From Nocardia crassostreae (GTDB lineage Bacteria > Actinomycetota > Actinomycetes > Mycobacteriales > Mycobacteriaceae), in NCBI RefSeq assembly GCF_001613405.1, contig NZ_BDCH01000023.1, positions 124,001 to 188,000 on the forward strand: a stretch of DNA of 64,000 nucleotides, written 5' to 3'. Made by a program: the position numbers and the translations under genes. The notes below the pieces were generated by a model. That model worked only from the letters and a program-made list of their open reading frames with translations. It was not told the origin of the DNA and did no database searches. The first letter of the stretch is position 1. Every line of letters begins with the position of its first letter. Below, one piece after another: positions 36,483 through 44,698 of the stretch.

Positions 36483-37077
36483 CGTCTCGACCTCGCGGTT
36501 ACGACATCACAGAAAGATCACAGTACCCCGCAACGAGCTCAATAGCCGAGTTTTTACCTCTCACAGGGAGATCATGATACGTTTGCGACGCCCAATCGAT
36601 GGATGGCGAGTGGAGTCCAGCGCCGCTTCACGATGGGTGACAGAAGGATGAGGCGGTTCACCGGCCGTGCGAGTAGATGTCGTCCGAAGGGGGGACGGCA
36701 GTTCGGGCGGTCGGTGAGCACCCAGCCGCGCCAACAACGGCAGATGTCGGTGGCGGCGTGGACCAGATCCTTTCTATGCCAACAGCATTGGGTTCAGACA
36801 ATTTCGCGATCAAGTGCGGAATTGCGCGGTCTGACGTTGTTACCGGTACGATCGAGCGTTGGGATGGCAGCCCGACCCCTGGGCTTGTCTCCCCATGAAG
36901 CCGCGTCAACTCCTCGGTATGCAACCGCCGTTGATGTCGATGTCGCCGGGCCAACTCCCCCCTTCACCCGGCGGCATCGCTCAACTCAGGGCCGAAAGTT
37001 CCGACCACAGGCGGCAAATCTGGAGGCGCCGAAGCGGCCACCAAATGGCCACCGCCTACGGCTGGTGAAGTGAACAG
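36483..37077. other. Island edge without recognised gene
   Basis: In 595 bp there are only short open frames on both strands with no family character. This segment lies between the HTH operon and tRNA-Pro, where the right attachment site of the element would be expected. I did not find a convincing repeat of the tRNA 3' end at the left island edge. Confidence 0.35.
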
Positions 37078-37111
37078 AAACCCCCTCCTGACAAGGTCGG
37101 GAGGGGGTTTC
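37078..37111 (-). terminator. Rho-independent terminator of tRNA-Pro
   Basis: A strong GC hairpin (aaccccctcc/gggagggggtt arms) with a short loop follows the tRNA 3' end by 5 bp on the same strand and ends in T residues. Confidence 0.8.
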
Positions 37112-37116
37112 CAGCG

Positions 37117-37190
37117 TCGGGCTGACAGGATTTGAACCTGCGACCACTTGACCCCCAGTCAAGCGCGCTACCAAGCTGCGCCACAGCCCG
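37117..37190 (-). tRNA. tRNA-Pro(GGG)
   Basis: The 74-nt tRNA folds as a full cloverleaf. The acceptor arms are CGGGCTG/CAGCCCG with discriminator A. The anticodon stem is CTTGA/TCAAG with loop CTGGGGG and anticodon GGG, and the T loop is GGTTCAAATCC. CCA is not encoded. It borders the decayed island and is a plausible integration target of its lost integrase. Confidence 0.93.
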
Positions 37191-37415
37191 CTGCACTCGC
37201 TGCGCTTCGTGCTCGATGAGATTACATCAGGACCCCCCTGTTCGACCAAATCGGCTGGTTCTGGGCGCGTGGGGGGCTGGTTTCGGGGGTGGGGGTGGGT
37301 GGGCGGGTGGGGGTGGGCGGGGTGGGTCAGAAGTGTTGGGTGTGGGGGTGTTTCAGTAGGTTTTCGGGTTGGTGGTGGTGTTGCGGGTTGGAGGGTTTGG
37401 GTGGTTGGGCCGGAG

Positions 37416-38123
37416 ATGGGTATTGGGGGGTTTGTTCGGGGGAGGCGGGAGGCGTTGGGGTGGAGTCGGGGGGAGTTGGCGGTGCGGGCGGGGGTGTCGA
37501 AGGGGTTGATTCAGAAGTTGGAGCAGGGGACTCGGGCGCCTACTTCGGGGGCGTTGGGGGTGTTGTTCGATGTGTTGGATGTGCCGGGGGCTTATCGCGA
37601 ATATGCCGGGGCCGTATTGCAACCGGAGTTGGCTCTGGGGGTGGGGGCGGGGGTGGGCCCACAGTGGCGGAGTTGGCTTTGCTGGAGGGGATGCCGTTTC
37701 CGGCCAGTTATCAGACGTCGCCGGGGTTCGATGTGATTGCGGTCAATGGGGCGTTTGCTCGGGCGTTTCCGGGGGTGGGGGCGGGTGGGAATGTGATGGT
37801 GTGGATGTTGGTGGATCCGCGGGCTCGGGTGGTGATGGAGGATTGGGAGCGGGAGGCGCACATCATGGTGCAGGCGTTTCGGCATATGGCGGCGGGGTTC
37901 GTGGATCCGGGGCGGATTGCGGAGATCACGCGGATGTGTGCGGAGTCGCCGGATTGGGAGCGGCTGTGGGGTACCGATATCTCGGTGGTGGATCTGACGT
38001 GGCGGCCGGTGCGGATTCGGCCCCTCGAGGGGGGGTGAATGGACGGCGATGCACGTGCAGATCATGCGGAGTGAGGAGCCGCGGCGGGAGTGGACGATGT
38101 ACACGATGACGCCGATCGCATAG
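37416..38123 (+). pseudogene. HTH regulator with MmyB-like ligand domain (two frameshifts)
   Basis: The N-terminal HTH (GGFVRGRREALGWSRGELAVRAG, SKGLIQKLEQGTRAP) is followed by the PAS-like MmyB domain: ALLEGMPFPASYQTSPGFDVIAVN, WMLVDPRARVVMEDWEREA and DISVVDLTWRPVRI, with a short end in REWTMYTMTPIA. The frame is lost in CCC at 37658-37660 (one base short) and again in a seven-G run at 38029-38035 (one base long). Correcting both gives about 235 residues ending at TAG 38121-38123. These proteins are regulators of adjacent dehydrogenase-like genes in Streptomyces and Nocardia. Codon positions here are unusually G-rich. Confidence 0.75.
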
Positions 38124-38249
38124 CTGGTGGTTCGCATCCGGGCTGTGCCCCGGGATCTGGGGGCCGTGCGGGGGTGGGTGACCGGGTACGGTATGCGGTC
38201 GAGAGGTTCGCACGAGGGATTTGCGGGCCTACCCGTTAGAGCCAGAGGA

Positions 38250-38567
38250 ATGATGAGCAAACTGTTCTCCGCCACGTTGCTGACCGCGACGGCCGCGACT
38301 TTGCTGATGGCGCCCGCCGCGCCGGCCCAGGCCGCATCTCCGGCGTGCGACAAGGCAATTGCCATGATCAATGCGGCGGTCGAGATGTCGGGCGGCACGT
38401 TCGACAAGGAGATCTCGCAGAAGCTGTCCGACCGGCTGTCGACTCTGGCCGCCGTGACCGCCGGTCCGGAGCGCGATGCCATTGCCGCCTATGCGAACGC
38501 CCTGGTCGATCCGAACATCGCCGATCTGGACCCGGTGACCGCCGAGCTCAATCGCGTCTGCGCCTGA
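38250..38567 (+). CDS. Small secreted protein
   Basis: The 105-residue protein has a clear Sec signal (SKLFSATLLTATAATLLMAPAAPAQA, cleavage after AQA near residue 27). A mature helical domain of about 78 residues follows, with two cysteines, one near its start (ASPACDKAI) and one at the C-terminus (NRVCA), likely disulfide-bonded. The size and shape resemble mycobacterial hemophore-related proteins, but the match is too weak to assign. AGAGGA precedes the double ATG at 38250/38253. Confidence 0.7.
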   Translation: MMSKLFSATLLTATAATLLMAPAAPAQAASPACDKAIAMINAAVEMSGGTFDKEISQKLSDRLSTLAAVTAGPERDAIAAYANALVDPNIADLDPVTAELNRVCA

Positions 38568-38578
38568 CGTCTCCGGGC

Positions 38579-38614
38579 AAAACCCCTCGCCGACCCGGGT
38601 CGGCGAGGGGTTTT
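38579..38614. terminator. Perfect 36-bp palindromic bidirectional terminator
   Basis: The arms aaaacccctcgccgaccc and their exact complement meet without a loop, giving T tails on both strands. It separates the convergent secreted-protein and three-helix-bundle genes. Confidence 0.88.
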
Positions 38615-38626
38615 CCGGTTCACCCA

Positions 38627-38842
38627 TCACAACGTCGAGAAATAGGTCACCCGTCGGCTGAGCTGCCTTTCGGCGATCCGCTCGACTAGCAACGGCACGA
38701 ATTCCCGGACCCGATGGCCGTCGAATTCGCGATGTATTCCGCGAACCACCTCGCCGACCAGCCGCGAGGTCACGTCGGGGAATCTGGCGGCCAGCCGCTT
38801 GACGAGCTCGTCGATCTGCTGCCCTTCATCAGGTGCGGTCAT
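38627..38842 (-). CDS. Three-helix bundle dimerization domain protein
   Basis: This 71-residue protein is all helix: DELVKRLAARFPDVTSRLVGEVVRGIHREFDGHRVREFVPLLVERIAERQL. It matches the small three-helix bundle family common in Mycobacterium and Nocardia, where LAxRFP-V and R-FVPLLVER are conserved. The function is unknown. It is terminated by the shared palindrome. Confidence 0.75.
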   Translation of the reverse strand: MTAPDEGQQIDELVKRLAARFPDVTSRLVGEVVRGIHREFDGHRVREFVPLLVERIAERQLSRRVTYFSTL

Positions 38843-39100
38843 ACCTCAGCCTCACCTCCAATACGAGAACACCCGGCATCCCAACCGCCCCAGCGGATGC
38901 CGTGTGAAGTGGACAACTTAACCCCTCCGAAAGCCTTTGTGGCACAAATTGTCGGGAATTAGGCACCGCAAGTCGCCGGAAACCGGGAATGCGAAAGCAA
39001 ATGAAATTGCAACTGCAACAGCGCCTTCCGGAGCCGTCCCAGCGGCCGTCTCCGAAGATCGAAAGCAAGCTTAAGCAATCGTATTGGCGGGCGGGGACAT
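38843..39100. other. Intergenic region
   Basis: There is no recognised gene in 258 bp. It contains the presumed promoter of the three-helix-bundle gene. Confidence 0.35.
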
Positions 39101-39250
39101 TCACCCGCAGACCGCACCGACACGCGCGAGATGGGCGTCGAGGGCCAGGACTGCCGCGTCCGCGGTCAGATGACCGGCGAGGATGCGGACTGTCATACCG
39201 TCCAGTGCGGCAAGCAGGATTTCGGCATGCTCCTGCGGGCGCGTAAGAGC
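39101..39250 (-). pseudogene. TetR-regulator C-terminal remnant
   Basis: About 48 codons read RPQEHAEILLAALDGMTVRILAGH then LTADAAVLALDAHLARVGAVCG and a stop, the usual last helices of a TetR/AcrR ligand domain. An in-frame TAG lies just upstream and no DNA-binding domain is present. It is a relic of a regulator that may once have controlled the adjacent ABC-F gene. Confidence 0.55.
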
Positions 39251-39321
39251 TGGCCGACCGCATTGCTACCGAATGGAAATTCGGTTGCGACAGCCGGGCG
39301 GGTCGGGTTGCCTGGATTCCC

Positions 39322-41022
39322 ATGGCCCACGTGGATGTCTCCGATATCGACTGTTTCCTTCCGGATGGACGGCAGTTGCTCAGTGGGGTGAGCTTTCGCA
39401 TCGGGGATGGTGTGAAAGCCGCGCTGATCGGCCCGAACGGCACGGGCAAGACGACCTTGATCAGGATCATCGCCGGGGATCTGGCTCCGGATGACGGGGC
39501 CGTGACCCGGTCCGGCTCGCTCGGGGTGATGCGGCAGTTCATCGGACAGGTCGACGACGAATCGACCGTGCGGGATCTGCTGTTGTCGGTCGCCTCCCCC
39601 GCCGTGCGCTCGGCGGCGCGGGCGCTCGACGCCACCGAGGACGCCTTGATCGAAACCGATTACGAGGCAACGCAATTGGCCTACTCCCACGCCTTGACCG
39701 GCTGGGGTGACGTCGGCGGTTATGAAGTGGAAGCGTTCTGGCACAACGTCACCACCGCCGCCCTGGGCATCGGATTCGATCGCGCCAAATGGCGCTCGGT
39801 GCGCACGCTCAGCGGCGGTGAGCAGAAGCGGCTGGTGCTCGAGGCCCTGTTCGCCGGGCCCGATGAGGTGCTGCTGCTGGACGAGCCGGACAACTACCTG
39901 GATGTGCCGGGCAAGCAGTGGCTGGAGCGGACCATCGCCGCATCGAACAAGTCGGTCCTGTTCGTCAGCCACGACCGCGAGCTCATCGCCAATGCCGCCA
40001 ATCGCATCGTGACCCTCGAACCCGGCATCAGCGGTGCGACCTCGTGGATTCACGGCGGCGGTTTCGCGAGCTATCAGCAGGCGCGCGAGGATCGGACCGC
40101 CCGACTGGCGGAGCTGCGCCGCCGCTGGGACGAGGAACACGCCAAACTGCGGGCCCTGGTCCTGCGGCTGCGGGAGAAGGCGAAGTTCAACGACGGCATG
40201 GCCGCGCGCTACCACGCCGCCCAGACCCGGCTGGCCAAGTTCGAGGAGGCCGGACCGCCGGAGGCGGTGCCGGTGCGGCAGCACGTATCGGTGCGGCTGC
40301 GCGGCGGCCGCACCGGCAAACGCGCGCTGGTGTGCACCGGTCTCGAGCTCACCGGCCTGATGCGCCCGTTCGACACCGAGGTCTGGTACGGCGATCGCGT
40401 TGCCGTGCTGGGCGCCAATGGATCCGGGAAATCCCACTTCCTGCGATTGCTCGCCACTGGCGGCACCGATCCCGATATCGAGCACCGGCCCATCGGCGAC
40501 CTCGAACTCGCGCCCGTCACGCACACCGGCGCCGCCACGCTCGGAGCCCGTGTGCGCCCGGGCTATTTCGCGCAGACGCATTCCCGTCCCGACCTGGCGG
40601 GCCGCACCCTGCTGGAGATCCTGCACACCGGCAACGAACACCGCGACGGCATGGGCCGCGAGGCCGCCAGCCGGGTACTGGATCGCTACGGCCTGGCCCG
40701 CGCCGCGGAGCAGCGCTTCGACGATCTCTCCGGCGGCCAGCAGGCCCGCCTGCAGATCCTGCTGCTCGAATTGTCCGGCGTCACCTTGCTTTTGCTCGAC
40801 GAGCCCACCGACAACCTGGACCTGCACTCCGCCGACGCCCTGGAGCAGGGCATCGCCGAATTCGCGGGCACGGTCGTCACCGTCACCCACGACCGCTGGT
40901 TCGCCCGCGGGTTCGACCGCTTCCTGGTCTTCGGCTCGGACGGCGTCGTCTACGAGAGCGATGCGCCGGTCTGGGACGACGGCGTCCGCAAACACGAGGC
41001 CGTCGCCAGGATGGGCCGATGA
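39322..41022 (+). CDS. ABC-F family ATPase (Rv1473-like)
   Basis: The 566-residue soluble protein has two ABC cassettes and no membrane domain. Cassette 1 has Walker A GPNGTGKTT, signature LSGGEQKR and Walker B VLLLDEP. Cassette 2 has GANGSGKSH, LSGGQQAR and LLLLDEPTDNLDLHSA. The linker between them (RLAELRRRWDEEHAKLRALVLRLREKAKF) is the charged P-site-tRNA-interacting motif of ABC-F proteins. Members act on ribosomes, either as translation factors or as antibiotic-resistance proteins. It is transcribed and coupled (ATGA) with the next gene. Confidence 0.9.
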   Translation: MAHVDVSDIDCFLPDGRQLLSGVSFRIGDGVKAALIGPNGTGKTTLIRIIAGDLAPDDGAVTRSGSLGVMRQFIGQVDDESTVRDLLLSVASPAVRSAARALDATEDALIETDYEATQLAYSHALTGWGDVGGYEVEAFWHNVTTAALGIGFDRAKWRSVRTLSGGEQKRLVLEALFAGPDEVLLLDEPDNYLDVPGKQWLERTIAASNKSVLFVSHDRELIANAANRIVTLEPGISGATSWIHGGGFASYQQAREDRTARLAELRRRWDEEHAKLRALVLRLREKAKFNDGMAARYHAAQTRLAKFEEAGPPEAVPVRQHVSVRLRGGRTGKRALVCTGLELTGLMRPFDTEVWYGDRVAVLGANGSGKSHFLRLLATGGTDPDIEHRPIGDLELAPVTHTGAATLGARVRPGYFAQTHSRPDLAGRTLLEILHTGNEHRDGMGREAASRVLDRYGLARAAEQRFDDLSGGQQARLQILLLELSGVTLLLLDEPTDNLDLHSADALEQGIAEFAGTVVTVTHDRWFARGFDRFLVFGSDGVVYESDAPVWDDGVRKHEAVARMGR

Positions 41023-41969
41023 GCACGGTCCACCGGCTCAGCAAGTACGACCCGGCCGATCGCGACGAACGCGGCCACTACATCGGGACCGAGGACACGG
41101 CCAGCGATCACGGACCGGTCGAGGCGGCCTATCTGGAGACGGTGGCCGCCTTCGCCCGGGAGTGCGGCATCACCCGGCTCACCATCCGCGAACCCGCCCT
41201 GGCCGGGTTCGTCACCTTCGGCGTCGAACCACCGATCGACGGTCACGGGCTGGCCGGGTTGTTCCCCGATAATCTGACCGGCTATCACGACGGCGCCCGG
41301 ACATCCCTCGATGTCGGGCTCGAACTGGTGCGAGCCATGTTGCGCGATAACGGGGCCTGGTGCCGATTGGAGGACGAGAGCGGATTCTTCGTCCACGTCG
41401 GCTACGACCAGTACGTCTGGGTCGGAAGTCCGCGGCCGTGTCCGCGCGCGGTCGAGTTCGCCCGGCGCCGCGGCCTTTTCGCCGAGCCGGTGGATCGGTC
41501 CCCGTACAATCCGGAGCTCGACGGAGAACCTCCGGCGCGCCCGGCCGAAGCGGCATTCTGGACCGAGGTCGGCGATCTCGCCGGGCGGTACGGGGCGGTG
41601 GTGCTGGAGGAGGGCTTTCTCCACAATGCCGCACGCTGGCACCGGATCACCCTCGACGACCTCGCCGGGGTCCGGGCCCGCCTCGCCCCGCGGGCGCGGC
41701 TGCGGATCTGGCCCGACCTCACCACGGACATCACCGGGGCCCTGTCCGGACTATCCGAGGCGGGCCTCGACGAGATCGTCTGGCAGCACCCCGAAGGCCA
41801 TCTGACCAGTCTGATCGTCGACGAATCCCACTATCCGGACTTGCCCGCCGCACTCGCCGAAGCCCGCGCGGTCCTGATCATCTCCTGTATCGAGGACGAA
41901 TCCGCACCACTCGCGGCCGCGGTCCTCCCCGACCCCGACGGCGTCCTGCGCGCCCGCTGGACCCCCTGA
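41019..41969 (+). CDS. Hypothetical protein coupled to ABC-F
   Basis: The 316-residue soluble acidic protein is of unrecognised family. The N-terminal part (LSKYDPADRDERGHYIGTEDTASDHGPVEAAYL) and the centre (GYHDGARTSLDVGLELVRAML, CRLEDESGFFVHVGYDQYVWVG) are recurrent in actinobacterial proteins lying next to ABC-F or other translation-related genes. There is no signal peptide. Its ATG overlaps the ABC-F stop (ATGA), so equimolar synthesis with ABC-F is likely and a role in the same process is a reasonable guess. Confidence 0.6.
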   Translation: MSTVHRLSKYDPADRDERGHYIGTEDTASDHGPVEAAYLETVAAFARECGITRLTIREPALAGFVTFGVEPPIDGHGLAGLFPDNLTGYHDGARTSLDVGLELVRAMLRDNGAWCRLEDESGFFVHVGYDQYVWVGSPRPCPRAVEFARRRGLFAEPVDRSPYNPELDGEPPARPAEAAFWTEVGDLAGRYGAVVLEEGFLHNAARWHRITLDDLAGVRARLAPRARLRIWPDLTTDITGALSGLSEAGLDEIVWQHPEGHLTSLIVDESHYPDLPAALAEARAVLIISCIEDESAPLAAAVLPDPDGVLRARWTP

Positions 41970-42025
41970 ACGCCGAGGCGGGCAGCCGCCGAATGCCGCT
42001 GCCCGCCAGGCGATGACCGCCGCGC

Positions 42026-42406
42026 CTACTGCGCGAACCGGTCGGCGATCTTGTTCAGTTCCAGCTGGTAGTACAGAATTCCCAGTCCGAATACGAAGTT
42101 CAGCACGAACCCGATCACCGGGTTGCAGGACCCCTCGATCCCCGCGCTCTCCTGAGCCTCACGAATCCGGTTACCCGTCCGCCAGAAGCTGATGATGGCC
42201 GCGATCCCCGTCCAAGACAGGAAGATCATGACCAGCAGCGGGCCGGTGACCGGAGCCTCCGGATCCCGCCGCACTTCCGCCATTTCCTTGTGAATCTTGT
42301 AGTACCAGACGAAGAAGTAGATCCCCAGCGTGATCAACGGGAAGACCAGCCACACCAATACCGGATTACGCTTGCGCACCGGCGATGCCACGAGGGCAGT
42401 ATTCAT
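42026..42406 (-). CDS. DUF4234-family membrane protein
   Basis: The 126-residue protein has three to four membrane helices, with the DUF4234 features PVLVWLVFPLITLGIYFFVWYYKIHKEM and a C-terminal ILYYQLELNKIADRF. The ATG at 42406 is chosen over an upstream frame start because the conserved KRNPVLVW region follows shortly after. The function is unknown. It converges on the ABC-F pair and is divergent from glnA4. Confidence 0.8.
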   Translation of the reverse strand: MNTALVASPVRKRNPVLVWLVFPLITLGIYFFVWYYKIHKEMAEVRRDPEAPVTGPLLVMIFLSWTGIAAIISFWRTGNRIREAQESAGIEGSCNPVIGFVLNFVFGLGILYYQLELNKIADRFAQ

Positions 42407-42609
42407 TTCCAAACCTATTGTCGTCGTGCGATTTCGAACACCCATCAGCGCGGGCAGGCACACTGTATCGGCGGCATCGTGAACGGATCGTGATTTCTCC
42501 CAGGTTGGCCGATCGTGCGCCGGACACGCCGGAGACGATCTTGGTTATTCGGGCACGGGCGGAGGCCGGGGTCGCTTAGCGTGAGCTGGTCTACGTCGAG
42601 AGGACCCTC
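42407..42609. promoter_or_regulatory. Divergent promoter region of glnA4 operon and DUF4234 gene
   Basis: This is a 203-bp gap between divergent genes, so it must hold both promoters. The glnA4 start is preceded by GAGAGGACCC. No operator-grade palindrome stood out. Confidence 0.4.
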
Positions 42610-43974
42610 ATGCGTGCCGGGATGCTGGGTGTTGCGGAGCTTGTGCGATTGGTCGATGCGGGGACGGTGGACACCGTGCTGATGGCCATGACCGATATGC
42701 AGGGGCGGTTGCAGGGGAAGCGGTGTTCGGCGCGGTATTTCGTGGAGGAGGTGCTCGAGCACGCCACCGAGGCGTGCAACTACCTCCTCGCGGTGGATGT
42801 CGAGATGACCACGGTGGACGGGTACGCGATGTCGTCGTGGGACACCGGATACGGCGACTTCGTCCTGCGGCCGGATCTCGCGACGCTGCGAATGGTGCCG
42901 TGGTGGCCGGGCACGGCCATGGTGTTGTGCGATGTGGAGCAGGTGGAGCCCGCGGGGACACCGGCGGTGGCCTCGCCCCGGCAGGTGCTGCGGTCACAAC
43001 TGGATCGGCTGGCGGCGCACGGGCTGCGGGCGTATGTGGGCACCGAGCTCGAATTCCTGGTCTTCGACGACAGTTACGAGGACGCCTTCCGCGGCGGCTA
43101 CCGGGATCTGCGGCCCGCCAATCAGTACAACGTGGATTACTCCATGCTGGGTACGGCGCGAATCGAGCCGCTGCTGCGGCGGATTCGCAACGAGATGGCC
43201 GGTGCGGGAATGTATGTGGAGTCGGCCAAGGGGGAATGCAATCCGGGGCAGCACGAGATCGCGTTCCGCTACGACGAGGCCCTGGCCACCTGCGACAACC
43301 ACAGCATCTACAAGACCGGAGCCAAGGAGATCGCGGCCCAGGACGGGCGGAGCATCTCGTTCATGGCCAAATACAATGAGCGCGAAGGCAGTTCGTGCCA
43401 CATCCACATCAGCCTGCGCAATGAGGCGGGAGAGCCGGTCTTCGCGGGCGACGGCACGGGCGGGGAATCGGAGCTGATGCGCCACTTCGTGGCGGGCCAA
43501 CTGGACTGCCTGCGCGAGTTCACCTACCTTCTGGCGCCGAATATCAACTCCTACAAGCGTTTCCAGGCCTGGAGTTTCGCACCCACCGCCGTGGCCTGGG
43601 GCCGGGACAACCGCACCTGCTCGATCCGGGTGGTGGGGCACGGGGCGTCGCTGCGCTTGGAGAATCGGGTGCCGGGCGCGGATGTGAATCCCTATCTGGC
43701 CGTCGCCGGGGTGATCGCGGCGGGTCTGCACGGCATCGAACAGCGGCTGCCGCTGGAGCCGGAGTTCCACGGGAACGCCTACCGGTCCAATCGGCCGCGG
43801 GTGCCGCGCACCCTGCGGGATGCGGCACAGCTGTTCGGCGACAGCAAGGTGGCTCGCACGGCGTTCGGTGACGAGGTCGTGCGACATTATCGGAATGCGG
43901 CGCAAGTCGAACTCGACGCCTACGACGCCGCGGTGACCGATTGGGAGCGGATGCGTGGGTTCGAACGACTCTGA
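42610..43974 (+). CDS. glnA4: GlnA4-type gamma-glutamylamine synthetase (glutamine synthetase family)
   Basis: The 454-residue protein ligates glutamate to an amine using ATP. Glutamine-synthetase motifs are present: LEFLVF metal Glu, GECNPGQHEIAFR, KYNEREGSSCHIHIS (ATP/Glu site) and the NRTCSIRVVGHG loop. Adenylylation-site sequence is absent, as in GlnA3/GlnA4/PuuA. The gene order that follows (amidotransferase, aldehyde dehydrogenase, SDR) equals Rv2860c-Rv2857c of M. tuberculosis, which identifies it as GlnA4. In Streptomyces, GlnA4 acts on ethanolamine and GlnA3 on polyamines, so the actual amine is open. Confidence 0.85.
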   Translation: MRAGMLGVAELVRLVDAGTVDTVLMAMTDMQGRLQGKRCSARYFVEEVLEHATEACNYLLAVDVEMTTVDGYAMSSWDTGYGDFVLRPDLATLRMVPWWPGTAMVLCDVEQVEPAGTPAVASPRQVLRSQLDRLAAHGLRAYVGTELEFLVFDDSYEDAFRGGYRDLRPANQYNVDYSMLGTARIEPLLRRIRNEMAGAGMYVESAKGECNPGQHEIAFRYDEALATCDNHSIYKTGAKEIAAQDGRSISFMAKYNEREGSSCHIHISLRNEAGEPVFAGDGTGGESELMRHFVAGQLDCLREFTYLLAPNINSYKRFQAWSFAPTAVAWGRDNRTCSIRVVGHGASLRLENRVPGADVNPYLAVAGVIAAGLHGIEQRLPLEPEFHGNAYRSNRPRVPRTLRDAAQLFGDSKVARTAFGDEVVRHYRNAAQVELDAYDAAVTDWERMRGFERL

Positions 43975-44698
43975 GGGCGCGCGGCGGCCGATCATCGGGC
44001 TGCCCACCTATTCCGAACGCACCAGGTACACCCACTGGGATGTGGACAGCGCCGTACTCCCCCGCGCCTATGTGGACATGACCGAGCGGGCGGGCGGGAT
44101 TCCGGTCCTGCTGCCACCCGCCGGGCCCGCGCGCGCGGAGCTCGTGCGGCGACTGGACGGCCTGGTGCTCACCGGCGGGGCCGATATCGATCCGGCCCGG
44201 TACGACGCCGCCGCCGATCCCGCGACCACGGGCCTGCGGCCGGATCGCGACGAGTCCGAGTTCGGGCTCTTCGCGCTGGCGCGCGCCGCCGGAATGCCGG
44301 TGCTGGCGGTGTGCCGCGGCCTGCAACTGGTGAATGTCGCACTCGGCGGCACCCTGGTGCAGCACCTTCCGGACCGGCTCGGCCACGCGGACCATTCCGG
44401 CGGTCCGGGTGCCTTCGGCGTCACGACGGTGCGGACGGAGCCGGGCAGCCGGGTCGCCGCCATCACCGGCCCGGAGGTGAAGGCGCACTGCCACCACCAT
44501 CAGGCGATCGACCGGCTCGCGCCGGGGCTCACGGCCTCCGCGCATGCCGCCGACGGCACCATCGAGGCCGTGGAGGCGGAGACCGGCCCGTTCCTGGTGG
44601 GCGTGCAGTGGCATCCGGAGGAGAACGCGGCCGACCACCGGCTCCTGCGGGCGCTGGTGGAGCAGGCGGCACGTTATGGAGAGGAGCGCAACCGGTGA
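43955..44698 (+). CDS. Gamma-glutamyl-amine/GABA hydrolase (PuuD-like class I amidotransferase)
   Basis: The 247-residue hydrolase has the class I glutamine-amidotransferase triad: Cys in VLAVCRGLQLVN, His and Glu in VQWHPEENAADH. DGLVLTGGADIDPARY is the family hallmark. It would release glutamate from the gamma-glutamylated and oxidised amine. It starts with GTG inside the last codons of glnA4 (20-bp overlap) and ends in a GTGA overlap with the aldehyde dehydrogenase gene. Confidence 0.87.
   Translation: MGSNDSEGARRPIIGLPTYSERTRYTHWDVDSAVLPRAYVDMTERAGGIPVLLPPAGPARAELVRRLDGLVLTGGADIDPARYDAAADPATTGLRPDRDESEFGLFALARAAGMPVLAVCRGLQLVNVALGGTLVQHLPDRLGHADHSGGPGAFGVTTVRTEPGSRVAAITGPEVKAHCHHHQAIDRLAPGLTASAHAADGTIEAVEAETGPFLVGVQWHPEENAADHRLLRALVEQAARYGEERNR

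Noticed and set aside
28980..37116. Search for direct repeats of the tRNA-Pro 3' end as attachment sites
   Set aside because: No convincing copy was found at the left edge by eye, so no att site is annotated.
36986..37249. Open frame containing ARLTGGQVVAGSNPVSP
   Set aside because: This is the well-known false reading of a tRNA gene; it coincides with tRNA-Pro and its terminator.
38250..38567. Hemophore annotation for the small secreted protein
   Set aside because: Only size, signal peptide and two cysteines agree; no specific haem-binding motif is visible.
39193..40995. Long minus-strand open frame opposite the ABC-F gene
   Set aside because: It is an antisense shadow in GC-rich coding DNA. 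The plus-strand frame has all ABC-F motifs.
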